DNA from: JANRLJ01 sp034437895
Lineage (GTDB): Bacteria > Chloroflexota > Anaerolineae > Aggregatilineales > Phototrophicaceae
Length of the DNA stretch: 38,582 bases
Direction of reading: 5' to 3'
Assembly: GCA_034437895.1 (NCBI GenBank)
Contig: DAOTTO010000003.1
Location: 1-38,582 of the forward strand
Both the position numbers and the translations under genes were made by a program. The notes under the pieces are model-generated. The model ran no database searches and was not told the DNA's origin. It saw only the letters and a program-made list of their open reading frames with translations. How positions within the stretch are numbered: position 1 is the stretch's first letter; the number at the start of each line of letters is the position of its first letter. This document shows positions 8,369 to 16,963 of the stretch, piece by piece.

Positions 8369-8519
8369 GAACGATTCTCCTGCATATCGCTTCTCCTACT
8401 CTATATATCGTCTAAGACGCTAAAAAGTGACGATTCGTTCCAAAATTGCTCATTTTTGCGCCATTTTTTGTTATCATGGTGAGGTTGTTTTTTCCAATAA
8501 GATTTGAGGATTAATACAG

Positions 8520-9086
8520 ATGACGACTCCACCGCGTGCGTTGGCTTTAGTCGGGATGCCGGGCGCGGGTAAAACGCTGTGCGCGATGTACCTTCAAGAT
8601 CAGGGGTTTTTTCAATTTCGCTTCGGCAGCATTGTCACGGATGAAGTCACACGGCGCGGCTGGGAGATCAACCCAGAGAATGAGCGTATTGTGCGCGAGG
8701 AACTGCGCGAAGAAGACGGTATGGCTGTAATGGCAAAACGCGCGCTACCACATCTTAAAGACGCCCTGCAAACCCGAGCGTGCATCATCATTGATGGATT
8801 ATATAGCTTTAGCGAGTATAAATTCTTGCGGCCTGAATTAGGCGAGGATATGGTGGTCGTGGCGATTTTTTGCCCACGTAAGCTCCGTTATGAACGGCTG
8901 ACAACGCGGCCTGACCGTCCCTTGACCGAAGAGCAGGCACAAGACCGTGATTACAGCGAAATCGAAAATTTGGAAAAAGGCGGCCCCATCGCGCTGGCAG
9001 ATTACACCTTAATCAACGACAGCACCTCCAAAGGGCTGCTGCAAAAGCTGGATGACCTGCTTGATGAGCTTGGCGTAAAACCCTGA
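8520..9086 (+). CDS. P-loop nucleotide kinase-like protein (UPF0200/AAA_17-like)
   Basis: A 188-residue soluble protein with Walker A GMPGAGKT at residues 12-19. The phrase 'FRFGSIVTDEVTRRG...NPENERIVREELREEDG' is close to archaeal UPF0200 proteins and to dephospho-CoA/adenylate-kinase folds. A later 'IIDGLYSFSEYKFL' is the Walker-B-like strand, and 'PRKLRYERLTTRP' fits a lid Arg region. It probably phosphorylates a nucleotide or small metabolite; the substrate cannot be read from sequence. GAGG lies about 11 bases before the ATG. The gene appears to stand alone, with a short gap before the BtrH-like gene. Confidence 0.82.
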   Translation: MTTPPRALALVGMPGAGKTLCAMYLQDQGFFQFRFGSIVTDEVTRRGWEINPENERIVREELREEDGMAVMAKRALPHLKDALQTRACIIIDGLYSFSEYKFLRPELGEDMVVVAIFCPRKLRYERLTTRPDRPLTEEQAQDRDYSEIENLEKGGPIALADYTLINDSTSKGLLQKLDDLLDELGVKP

Positions 9087-9177
9087 GAAAACATGGATAG
9101 TATGTCGCTGTTTTTCCACACAACGAAAATTCTCTCCTAAAATAGAACTATTCAGGTTCATTTAAGGAGAGATGACT

Positions 9178-10377
9178 ATGCTCACATTGAAAAATTATCA
9201 TGAGTTTGAAGGCGCACATTGGGAAACCGCCAGCATCCGCCACGCATTGGCTTATCAAGGCATTACAATGCCGCACAACGGCAAACCACTTTCCGAAGCG
9301 ATGCTTCTGGGCATCAGCGGCGGAGTCGTGATTGGCTATTTCAGCTTTGCCTATACAGGTTATGATCCGCATGTCGCCCTCCTGACGCGCAATACATTCG
9401 ACCCGATGGATCACATCTTCGAGCGTTTGGGCATCGTCCAGACAATCAAACAAACGACGAATGCCGAAAAAGGCGTGAAGAATTTGATCGAAGCGATTGA
9501 AGAAGGTCATGCGCCATTGGTGTGGGCAGATATTTACAGCCTCGCTTATAACGGGATGCCGAGAGATGACGGGATGTGGATGATGATGCCGCTGATTGTC
9601 TACGGTTATGATGGCAAAACAGCTTGCCTTGCAGATCGCGCCCGTGTGCCGTTGGAAATCCCGGCGGACGCATTAAACGCCGCCCGTACCCGCACCAAAG
9701 ACAATAAAAGCAAATTGATGACGCTTGATCTCCCCGACCTTGATAAGCTGCCGAGGGCGATTGAAAAAGGCATTCACGCCTGCCTGAGCCTGTATACCGA
9801 AACGCCGCCCAAAGGCTCAAAAAATAATTTCGGTTTCGCCGCACTGAATCGCTGGGTTGACCTACTGTTGAAGGATAAAGATAAGCAAAGCTGGGCGAAG
9901 GTCTTTCCACAGGGACCCACAATGTTCGCGGGATTGACCTCGGCGTTTTGGTCGATTGAGGTTTTCGGCACAGGCGGCGGCGCGTCACGCGGCATTTATG
10001 CCGATTTTCTGGATGAAGCGAGTGAGATTTTAGGCAAGACCGCACTCAAAGAAGCAGCAGCCCTGTTTCGAGCTTGTGTTCCCGCATGGCACGATTTAGG
10101 CAAGGCGCTCCTTTCGGATGACATCGCGCCGTTTAAAGAGACCCGCGAATTGACCTTCAAGAAAAGCGTCCTCTTTAAAGAACGGGGCGCAGCCGCCACA
10201 GACGACATCTTGGCGATTAACGCCCGTCTGATGCAGATTAAAGCCGAAGTTGCTGCCGATTTCCCATTGGATTCGGCGGGTGTGCGAGCCTTATGTGAGC
10301 AAATCGCCGCGCAGATTATGATTGTGCATGACTGTGAACGTGAGGCAGTGACGGCACTCGAAAGCGGCTTGGTGTAG
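9178..10377 (+). CDS. BtrH N-terminal domain / DUF4872 protein
   Basis: A 399-residue soluble protein. The N-terminal part (about 1-150) matches the butirosin biosynthesis protein H fold: 'HWETASIRHALAYQG', 'LSEAMLLGISGGVVIGYF'. The C-terminal part matches DUF4872 ('AFWSIEVFGTGGGASRGIYADFLDEAS'). BtrH family members move acyl groups from carrier proteins in aminoglycoside pathways, but orphan copies are widespread and uncharacterised. In many relatives the first motif is H-C-E/G; here Cys is replaced by Trp15, which questions acyl-transfer activity. AGGAGA (9165-9170) is only one base from an upstream ATG at 9172 but seven from the ATG at 9178, so I choose 9178. No biosynthetic neighbours are present. 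Confidence 0.85.
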   Translation: MLTLKNYHEFEGAHWETASIRHALAYQGITMPHNGKPLSEAMLLGISGGVVIGYFSFAYTGYDPHVALLTRNTFDPMDHIFERLGIVQTIKQTTNAEKGVKNLIEAIEEGHAPLVWADIYSLAYNGMPRDDGMWMMMPLIVYGYDGKTACLADRARVPLEIPADALNAARTRTKDNKSKLMTLDLPDLDKLPRAIEKGIHACLSLYTETPPKGSKNNFGFAALNRWVDLLLKDKDKQSWAKVFPQGPTMFAGLTSAFWSIEVFGTGGGASRGIYADFLDEASEILGKTALKEAAALFRACVPAWHDLGKALLSDDIAPFKETRELTFKKSVLFKERGAAATDDILAINARLMQIKAEVAADFPLDSAGVRALCEQIAAQIMIVHDCEREAVTALESGLV

Positions 10378-10446
10378 GTCATAAAAATAGGACGAATCGC
10401 CAACAGATTAGACGCAAAGATTTTGACATGACTCGCCTCACACAAC

Positions 10447-11469
10447 TTATTTTATCGCTATGGACTGCCCACTCGCGGCGGAGTCGTATGCGTTGAAAAC
10501 CAGATTCAGCGTTTTGAGGTTGTCTTCGCCCGTAGTTTCAGCCAGTTCTTCACCTAGCAGCGCCCGCGCCAAGTTACGCTGACACGGGAAGATGCTGGCG
10601 TGAACCAGATCATACATGGGGTCAGCCCAAGCAAAACGCGGCGGTGGATGACGCATAGCGGTAGTGCCTTCGCCTTTGATGGTTTCCCGAATCCAGAAAT
10701 CTGGCCCCAGTTCCAGAAAGCCGTGTTCGCCTTCAATTTCGATGTAGGTCTCTGGGAAGCGATCTTGTTCGCGGGGGGAGGCATAACTGATGTCACAGAT
10801 GACGGTTGCGCCGCCCATCGCCATCATCACGGTTGCCACATCCTCGCCGCGAATATCGGCATGGACGCGGGAGGTTTGGGCATAAAGTGTGGTGGCTTCC
10901 CCGAATAAAAAACGAGCCGTATCGAGGATATGGGTCCCAATATCAGTCAGGATAAATTGATCTAACGTCTTCAAGAATGGTTGATTATCAAAAACTGGAA
11001 AGCTATTTCGATAATCCAACCGGGCGCGGAAGACCCGCCCGATACGTCCGGTATCCAAACGTGCTTTCAATTGACGAATAGGATGCTGCCAACGCCAATT
11101 TTCATTGATATACAGCGGAAGATTGGCCTGCTGGCAAAGCGCAAGCATGGCCTGCGCTTCATCGAATGTAGTCGCCATCGGCTTTTGGCAAACAACGGGC
11201 AAGCCATGTTCTACCGCCAATTTGGTCAGCGGGTAGTGCGTTTCAACATTGGTGCAAATATCGACGAAATCAAGCTGTTCTTTAGCGAGCAGTTCCTCAG
11301 CATCGTCGTAAACGGCAGGAATGCCGAACTCCTGCGCTAGAGATTCAGCTTTGCTGCGGGTGCGATTATAGAGCGCGACACATTCGACGAGTCCGGTTTC
11401 TGCCCAGCCGCCGAGTTGATACCGCGCCCAAAAGCCCGTCCCGAATAAAGCAAATTTAAGTTTTTTCAT
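10447..11469 (-). CDS. Gfo/Idh/MocA dehydrogenase, candidate D-apiose dehydrogenase
   Basis: A 340-residue NAD(P)-dependent sugar dehydrogenase. The Rossmann start 'FALFGTGFWARYQLGGW' is followed by the family's lysine motif as CQKPMA (Lys96) and by 'LTDIGTHILDTARFLFG' with Asp176 and His180, then a C-terminal beta-sheet domain. Members oxidise sugar hydroxyls, often C1 to a lactone. As last gene of the island with ApnO-, OiaK- and OiaX-like genes, the best candidate role is oxidation of D-apiose to apionolactone (ApsD), an inference from context. AGGA precedes the ATG, and the stop of the upstream gene lies 15 bases away. Confidence 0.85.
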   Translation of the reverse strand: MKKLKFALFGTGFWARYQLGGWAETGLVECVALYNRTRSKAESLAQEFGIPAVYDDAEELLAKEQLDFVDICTNVETHYPLTKLAVEHGLPVVCQKPMATTFDEAQAMLALCQQANLPLYINENWRWQHPIRQLKARLDTGRIGRVFRARLDYRNSFPVFDNQPFLKTLDQFILTDIGTHILDTARFLFGEATTLYAQTSRVHADIRGEDVATVMMAMGGATVICDISYASPREQDRFPETYIEIEGEHGFLELGPDFWIRETIKGEGTTAMRHPPPRFAWADPMYDLVHASIFPCQRNLARALLGEELAETTGEDNLKTLNLVFNAYDSAASGQSIAIK

Positions 11470-11484
11470 TCCTGTTATCCTATG

Positions 11485-12309
11485 TTAGTCAGCTATCCAT
11501 TGGCGCAGATAAGCCACACTTTGCTGCACCCAATCGGCTTCCTGTGCGATGGTTGCCGCCATTGTCTCGGAGGGCGACAGCCAAGTTTCGATGATGGCGT
11601 TAAAGGATCTTCCGCTGGACTGCAATTGCTTCAATAGGCGCGGAATATCCAACATGCCCTGCCCTGCTGGTACGCCCGTAATCGTAAAGCCCATATTGTG
11701 ATCCAGCCGCCGGATGATAAATTCTTTTATATGCAGATTGACCACGAAAGGGGCTAAAGTCGGGATGACCACCTCTGGGCCTTCTAAAGAACCAAACGAA
11801 TTGACTGTATCGAGACATACGCCTACATTAGGATGATCGAGCGTGGTGATAATGTCTACCAATGTTTGCGCTTTAAAGCGATCATGATTTTCGAGCGCAA
11901 GCGTAATCCCAGAGGCGGCGAACTCCGGCAGATGCGGACGCAGCAGCGCCACCACTTCCTCTGGCGCGGGGTGATGATCGGCGGTATCGACCACCACACG
12001 CAAAATCGGCGAGGCAAAGTCGCGGGCAATCGCTAGATACATTTGGAGATGATCGGGATGAATGCCGCGAGTCCCGACTTCAATCATGATGTCATGCTGC
12101 GCCGCTTCAGCGCGTAAGGCCGCACGTTCTGCATTACTTAACGTGTGCAGCGGCAAATTATCAGCAATTTGGACGACGTGTAAGCCTAATTCGTGTGTAA
12201 GGCGCAGCAAGCCGAAAGCATCCAACGGATTAGCGGGGGCTTCGTAACCGGAACCGGATACACCAATTGCCCATGCCACACCATAGGAACCTAAACCGAG
12301 TTGCGTCAC
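11485..12309 (-). CDS. AP_endonuc_2 TIM-barrel protein (sugar isomerase/epimerase-like, possibly OiaC-like)
   Basis: A 274-residue xylose-isomerase-like TIM barrel. Likely metal ligands are visible in order: Glu140 (TLALENHD), Asp167 (VCLDTVNSFG), His193 (NLHIKEF) and Glu241 (IIETW). Such proteins isomerise, epimerise, dehydrate or decarboxylate sugar acids. In the known apionate pathways a direct 3-oxo-isoapionate decarboxylase (OiaC) exists, and I think it belongs to this fold, so this protein may be that enzyme or a separate isomerase; I am not certain. Its start overlaps the stop of the upstream gene by four bases (ATGA), so the two are translated together. Confidence 0.82.
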   Translation of the reverse strand: MTQLGLGSYGVAWAIGVSGSGYEAPANPLDAFGLLRLTHELGLHVVQIADNLPLHTLSNAERAALRAEAAQHDIMIEVGTRGIHPDHLQMYLAIARDFASPILRVVVDTADHHPAPEEVVALLRPHLPEFAASGITLALENHDRFKAQTLVDIITTLDHPNVGVCLDTVNSFGSLEGPEVVIPTLAPFVVNLHIKEFIIRRLDHNMGFTITGVPAGQGMLDIPRLLKQLQSSGRSFNAIIETWLSPSETMAATIAQEADWVQQSVAYLRQWIAD

Positions 12310-13409
12310 AAATTCACCCCTAGCAGCAGATGGGCAATCCGCTTGATCGAATCAAGCGCACCGACATACGCCCACATCACAAAGGTGTCATTGGCGGTCT
12401 TATCGCATCCTTGCCGCGATTTGCCATGTACAGTGTGTCCGCTGGATTCCATCTCGCCGAATGATGCCGCGCCGCCCAATTCGCCACCATCGTTATAGAC
12501 ATGCACCGAATGGCCGTTATTGCCGGGAAGTTCGGGCGGTTCTTCGGCATAAATATTGGAGGGGTTATTAAAAAAGGCGCGAATCAGAAGATAGGCGCGT
12601 CCATCGGGCAGCGTATGAATATAGCCCATGCGTCCGGTCATGCTGACAGCTTTGTAACCAATTTTATATTGGCGCTGTCCGGTGATATTCAGGCGCAAAT
12701 GGGGGGCATCGCCGCCGTGAATTTGCCGTGCTTCCTCTGGCACGCTGCCGAAATAATCCGATGCTTCGACGATAGGCGCACACGGGATAATCAGTTCGCC
12801 GCCTGCTTTCACCTGCACCAAATTCCAGGCTTCGCTGAACGCAGTCGTATGTTCGCCATCCAACATCACCTGCTGTTTATAACCGCAATAGACGACATCT
12901 TGCATCCACGACTCAACTTGGCTGAATGCGTTTAAAGGATTTGGCACGGGAGTGATTATTCGCTCAATCGAAAGGGATTGCTCACCCGTCGCAAGTGCGT
13001 AGGCAGTCAAAACAATCTCCGCACTTAATCGTAAATAAGCCTCCCGTCCGTCTTCTGAATCATGCTGATTTAGCCGATAAACGCCGGGATCCATCTGCGG
13101 CGGGACGTGCAGCGTTCCCCAGAAATCGCGCCTATCGCGCACGTTATATTGAATCTCTGGCGCGATCCAAATCCGTTCCCCGCCTAGATTCCAATATCCG
13201 GCGGCGACGAATTCCTGAAAGGTTGTGAGGCTGTCGAAGGCGGCGCTGTTCGTCCAGAGTAAGTTATCGCCGGCGGGTGTCGGGAAGATGCCTAAGATAC
13301 GTCCGCCGCGCTGGGTGACAAGCGCCGAAGCGGTGTCGGTCAATGCAAGGATATGATAATGCTCCCCTGCTTCGCGTAAAATGGCCTCAAGGTGGGCTAA
13401 AGTTGCCAT
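12306..13409 (-). CDS. DUF6786-like protein of the sugar-acid operon
   Basis: A 367-residue soluble protein without signal peptide, probably rich in beta strands. It carries 'NLGGERIWIAPEIQYN', 'NDGGELGGAASFGEME' and 'DTFVMWAYVG'. The pattern recalls DUF6786 and distantly the galactose-mutarotase supersandwich. It lies between the ApnO-like gene (6-base gap) and the TIM-barrel gene (ATGA overlap), so it acts in the same pathway. A sugar mutarotase or the lactonase that must open apionolactone are the obvious vacancies, but neither is proven. AGG lies about six bases before the ATG. Confidence 0.7.
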   Translation of the reverse strand: MATLAHLEAILREAGEHYHILALTDTASALVTQRGGRILGIFPTPAGDNLLWTNSAAFDSLTTFQEFVAAGYWNLGGERIWIAPEIQYNVRDRRDFWGTLHVPPQMDPGVYRLNQHDSEDGREAYLRLSAEIVLTAYALATGEQSLSIERIITPVPNPLNAFSQVESWMQDVVYCGYKQQVMLDGEHTTAFSEAWNLVQVKAGGELIIPCAPIVEASDYFGSVPEEARQIHGGDAPHLRLNITGQRQYKIGYKAVSMTGRMGYIHTLPDGRAYLLIRAFFNNPSNIYAEEPPELPGNNGHSVHVYNDGGELGGAASFGEMESSGHTVHGKSRQGCDKTANDTFVMWAYVGALDSIKRIAHLLLGVNL

Positions 13410-13415
13410 AGCTGC

Positions 13416-14261
13416 CTACTTTAAACTGTGGGTGATTTCCGCCACACTGCGCTTGAGCGCATCCAGATTCATGATGTTTTCCATCCAATCTGGCTTGAAG
13501 ATTTTTTCGTAGGCTTGCTCAACCGCCAGCTTCGCGCCGTCGGAGAAGGGAAAGCCCGACAGCCCGAAGATGATAGCGAATTCAATCCGCACATGCCCCG
13601 ACAGAAATTCCCAAGCTGCTTCAGATGGAACGCCCATTTCGACGGCTTTATCGTAAGCCTGCTTAATCGCGGTGACACAGGTTGCGGCAAACGTCTCGAC
13701 TAAAGCGGGTTCAAGGATTGCCATCTGTTCGACGGTGATGCGGTAATTATTCATCACAGGCGCATACATGGCACGGGCAATGGCATCGCCTTTGGCATAA
13801 TCTTCTTCGGGGCCATGATGCAGCGCGGAGACGATATGATGCTTGGCTTTAACGCCGCCAAACCAATCGCTACGGGCTTCGTCCGTCACTTCATCATTAA
13901 ACAGCGGCGGGTGGCAGGGATGTGAGACAAAATACGTCAAATCATCACGTATCGGCATTACTTCGGCGTATGCGGCAGCGGGATCAAGCCCAACGACCAT
14001 CGTCCCCGGCTTTAACTGTGGGATCAACTCCTCAGTAATTTTGCCGATGAGCTTATCAGGGAGCGCCAAAATCACGATACCGGCTTGCTCAATCGCTTCC
14101 GCTTGTGGCGTTGGCGTAAGGCCACGACTCGCTAAGTTAGCGATGCCTGGTGGACTCACTTCGACGTAAATCATGCGATATTGGTCAGTTAGATTCATCA
14201 GATTATCGGTAATGCGGCAGCCCATTTTGCCACCAGCACCCATGAGCGCAATATTGAGCAT
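13416..14261 (-). CDS. apnO: ApnO-like D-apionate oxidoisomerase (phosphogluconate-dehydrogenase-like)
   Basis: A protein of about 281 residues with an N-terminal Rossmann fold (MLNIALMGAGGKMG) and the helical C-terminal domain of the 6-phosphogluconate dehydrogenase type. Conserved stretches include 'LALPDKLIGKI', 'SHPCHPPLFNDE' and 'EQMAILEPALVETFAATC'. ApnO enzymes oxidise and isomerise D-apionate to 3-oxo-isoapionate with NAD. Assignment rests on this fold together with OiaK- and OiaX-like genes in the same island. A GTG at 14276 is in frame, but the ATG at 14261 starts directly before the nucleotide-binding strand, as in the family; neither has a strong ribosome site. Confidence 0.78.
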   Translation of the reverse strand: MLNIALMGAGGKMGCRITDNLMNLTDQYRMIYVEVSPPGIANLASRGLTPTPQAEAIEQAGIVILALPDKLIGKITEELIPQLKPGTMVVGLDPAAAYAEVMPIRDDLTYFVSHPCHPPLFNDEVTDEARSDWFGGVKAKHHIVSALHHGPEEDYAKGDAIARAMYAPVMNNYRITVEQMAILEPALVETFAATCVTAIKQAYDKAVEMGVPSEAAWEFLSGHVRIEFAIIFGLSGFPFSDGAKLAVEQAYEKIFKPDWMENIMNLDALKRSVAEITHSLK

Positions 14262-14351
14262 ACGAGTCGCTTTCACTAATGGAATGGATAAAATTAAGTC
14301 AGAACGTATTTAACAAGCATTATTTTAGGGCTTAGGCAGTTGGTTGGTTTT

Positions 14352-14380
14352 GTAGGGACGACTCGGCGAGTTGCCCCTAC
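14352..14380. repeat. short palindromic repeat GTAGGG...CCCTAC
   Basis: A nearly perfect hairpin: GTAGGGACGACTCG pairs with CGAGTTGCCCCTAC. It lies in the 150-base gap between the second permease gene and the ApnO-like gene. Similar GTAGGG/CCCTAC palindromes occur near 31611 and 38419, so it is a dispersed element. It could also end or stabilise the ABC transporter mRNA, but no T-run follows in the direction of transcription. Confidence 0.7.
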
Positions 14381-14411
14381 GGAAAACCTCGTTGGCCTGC
14401 GTAACTTCTAA

Positions 14412-15446
14412 TTATTTACCTTTCACTTCGGGCGGGTCATGAAGCATTGCACCGGCCTCTTCAACAGGACGGATAAAGCGCCGTTTCAATTTGGCGAGAT
14501 TAGATTCACGCAAACTGTCGAAGAAAACCGTAATAAAAATAATCAGGGCGCGTACCATCGGCTGCAAATACAAATTGACCTGATTAAATTGCAACCCTGT
14601 TTGCACCATCTGAATCAAGATTGCGCCTAACATCGGGCCAAAGACGTTGCCCACGCCGCCGAACAAGCTCGTACCGCCTAAGACGGATGCAGCTATCGCA
14701 TCGAACTCACGCCCCTCGGCAAAGCTGCGATCAATGCGGATGACCTGCGAGGCAAGGATGAAGCCTGCTAAAGCGGCACAAAATCCAGAAAAAATATAAA
14801 CTGACGCAATCACACGATCTGTATTGATACCGGCTTTTTTGGCAGCTTCGATATCGTTGCCGACGGCGTAAATCTGCCGTCCGATTGGGAGCCGCGTCAG
14901 GATGAGATAGGACACCAGCACGATGATAGCGAAAACGATGATGGGGATAGGGATGCCAAGCAGATTGATCTGCCCGAAGGAAGCCATGCGTTCCGGCAAA
15001 TCAATCTGCTGCGACTCGGTGAGCGCTGTGCCGATTCCGCGTCCGATCACCAGTGTACTGAGCGTAACCATGAAAGGGACAATCCGCAGGTAGACAATAA
15101 AAAAGGCATTGATCGCGCCATAAAGCGTACCGACCAGCAGCGCCACAATCAGCGCAGGGATGACATCCAAGCCGATTGAGCGCATCAACATGCCGCTAAT
15201 CACCGCTGACAAATACATATTTGAGCCGACAGAAAGATCAATGCCAGCCGTAAGCAGCACAAACGTCATGCCTACCGCGAGGATTCCGGTATAGGAAGCC
15301 TGTTTAATGAAGTTGATAGTATTTTCTGAGGTAAAAAAACGCGGCGACGATAGACCAAAAAGCGCAAACACCACCAAAAATAAGATCAATGTAGAGTTAT
15401 TGAGCAAGAACTGGGTGGGCTTCCAGCGTCGTGAGGAGGCCATCAT
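14412..15446 (-). CDS. ribose-type ABC transporter permease (second)
   Basis: A 344-residue BPD_transp_2 permease with about eight to ten membrane segments. Family features include 'ILAVGMTFVLLTAGIDLSVGS', 'GRQIYAVGNDIEAAKKAGI' (ATPase contact loop) and 'ASVLGGTSLFGGVGNVFGPMLG'. With the other permease it would form the channel of the sugar importer. The start overlaps the ATPase stop (ATGATGA), with an AAGGAGA ribosome site. It is the last transporter gene before a 150-base gap and the catabolic genes. Confidence 0.92.
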   Translation of the reverse strand: MMASSRRWKPTQFLLNNSTLILFLVVFALFGLSSPRFFTSENTINFIKQASYTGILAVGMTFVLLTAGIDLSVGSNMYLSAVISGMLMRSIGLDVIPALIVALLVGTLYGAINAFFIVYLRIVPFMVTLSTLVIGRGIGTALTESQQIDLPERMASFGQINLLGIPIPIIVFAIIVLVSYLILTRLPIGRQIYAVGNDIEAAKKAGINTDRVIASVYIFSGFCAALAGFILASQVIRIDRSFAEGREFDAIAASVLGGTSLFGGVGNVFGPMLGAILIQMVQTGLQFNQVNLYLQPMVRALIIFITVFFDSLRESNLAKLKRRFIRPVEEAGAMLHDPPEVKGK

Positions 15447-16963
15447 AGCGAGTCTCCTTCTTCACGGAAAGCGGCGCGGAGGATCGTTTCGGCATTAAAT
15501 TGATCTCGGTCAAATTCGCCAAAAATTTCGCCGCGACTCATCACCAGAATGCGATCACACATACCTATGAGTTCTTCCAGTTCGGATGAGATGAACAGAA
15601 TGCCGCTTCCGTTGGCTGCCAATTGATCGATAATGCTGTAAATTTCGTACTTCGCGCCGACATCAATGCCCCTTGTGGGTTCGTCCATGATGAAAATCGC
15701 TGGATTGGCGAGCAGCCATTTGGCGATGACGACCTTTTGCTGATTTCCACCGCTTAAACTGCGGGCGGGCTGCTGCACAATATCGCCACTTTTAAGCTGT
15801 AATATACTGGAGGCATGGCGGGCGGAATCGCGCATTTGTGATTGATCAACCACCTGAAATGCCGTCCGCGCAAATTCTGGCAGCGCGACCAAAGCTACGT
15901 TATCGGCGATACTGATATTCATCAACAGCCCTTCTTCACGCCGATTCTCGGTGACGAAAGCGACATGCTGACGGATACTTTCACGCGGCGTAAAACGGGT
16001 AACGCGCTGCCCGTTGATGGTAAGGCTGCCGGATTCGATACTGTCCATCCCGAACAACATCCGCGCCAATTCGGTACGTCCTGATCCCATCAAGCCGAAT
16101 AATCCGACGACTTCACCACGCTTCACAGTCAGGTGAATATTTTCCACGATGCCTTTAGCGCTTACGCCATCGACTTCAAGAAGTGTTTGCGATTGGGGAG
16201 CGGCAGTACGCGGCGGATACAAGTTGTCGATGCTGCGCCCGACCATGAGCGAGATCATGCGCTTGACATCGAAATTTTGGCGCGGCTCCTGCGTCACAAG
16301 CTGACCATCACGCATAACGGCGATGCTATTTGCCAGCGCCAACACATCATTCAGGATGTGTGAGATATAAATCATCGCACGGCCTTGTTCACGCAGTTGA
16401 TTCATAAGCGTGAACAAGCGCTCGGTTTCGCGGGCGGTGAGCGAAGTCGTTGGCTCATCGAAGATAATCAGTGGCGCATCTAAATGCAGGGCTTTAGCAA
16501 TTTCGACTAACTGCCTCTCACCCGGCGAAATGCGATCAATCGTGAGGTTAGGCGAAAGGTTCAGCCCAACTTTCGCCAGCATCTCTTTGGTGCGCTGCTG
16601 CACGGCGGCACGATCTACCAACCGCAGCGGGCCAAAACTGCGTGTGGGAAAATCTTCAATGAATAAATTTTCCGCGATACTCAAATTAGTGAACAGATTT
16701 AGTTCCTGATGGATGAAGGCAATTCCGGCGTGATAGGCACCGGCTGGATTGCGCGGCGTATAGGACGCACCTTTAAACAACATTGTGCCGCTATCGGGCT
16801 GGACTACACCGCCAATCAAATTCATCAGCGTACTTTTGCCTGCGCCGTTCTGCCCAATCAAGCCGAGAATTTGCCCTGCTTCCAGCGTAATGCTGACTTC
16901 TTTTACGGCGGCGACGCCAAAGAAAGCTTTTGTAATCTGTTGCACTTCAAGGAGAGTCGTCAT
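15443..16963 (-). CDS. ribose-type ABC transporter double ATPase
   Basis: A 506-residue protein with two fused ABC domains, as in RbsA/MglA. The first has Walker A GQNGAGKST, signature SPGERQLVE and Walker B LIIFDEPTTSL. The second has the family's degenerate Walker A GLFGLMGSGRTE, signature LSGGNQQKV and Walker B IFIMDEPTRGIDVG. It powers sugar uptake at the inner membrane. Its ATG and stop both overlap neighbouring permease genes by four bases, so all three membrane-complex subunits are translationally coupled. Confidence 0.95.
   Translation of the reverse strand: MTTLLEVQQITKAFFGVAAVKEVSITLEAGQILGLIGQNGAGKSTLMNLIGGVVQPDSGTMLFKGASYTPRNPAGAYHAGIAFIHQELNLFTNLSIAENLFIEDFPTRSFGPLRLVDRAAVQQRTKEMLAKVGLNLSPNLTIDRISPGERQLVEIAKALHLDAPLIIFDEPTTSLTARETERLFTLMNQLREQGRAMIYISHILNDVLALANSIAVMRDGQLVTQEPRQNFDVKRMISLMVGRSIDNLYPPRTAAPQSQTLLEVDGVSAKGIVENIHLTVKRGEVVGLFGLMGSGRTELARMLFGMDSIESGSLTINGQRVTRFTPRESIRQHVAFVTENRREEGLLMNISIADNVALVALPEFARTAFQVVDQSQMRDSARHASSILQLKSGDIVQQPARSLSGGNQQKVVIAKWLLANPAIFIMDEPTRGIDVGAKYEIYSIIDQLAANGSGILFISSELEELIGMCDRILVMSRGEIFGEFDRDQFNAETILRAAFREEGDSL

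Noticed and set aside
9446..10045. 199-residue leftward frame inside the BtrH-like gene
   Set aside because: Low-complexity Arg/Ser/Pro product antisense to a recognised protein; no ribosome site.
10378..10446. Terminator between the converging BtrH-like and dehydrogenase genes
   Set aside because: No convincing stem with T-run was found in these bases.
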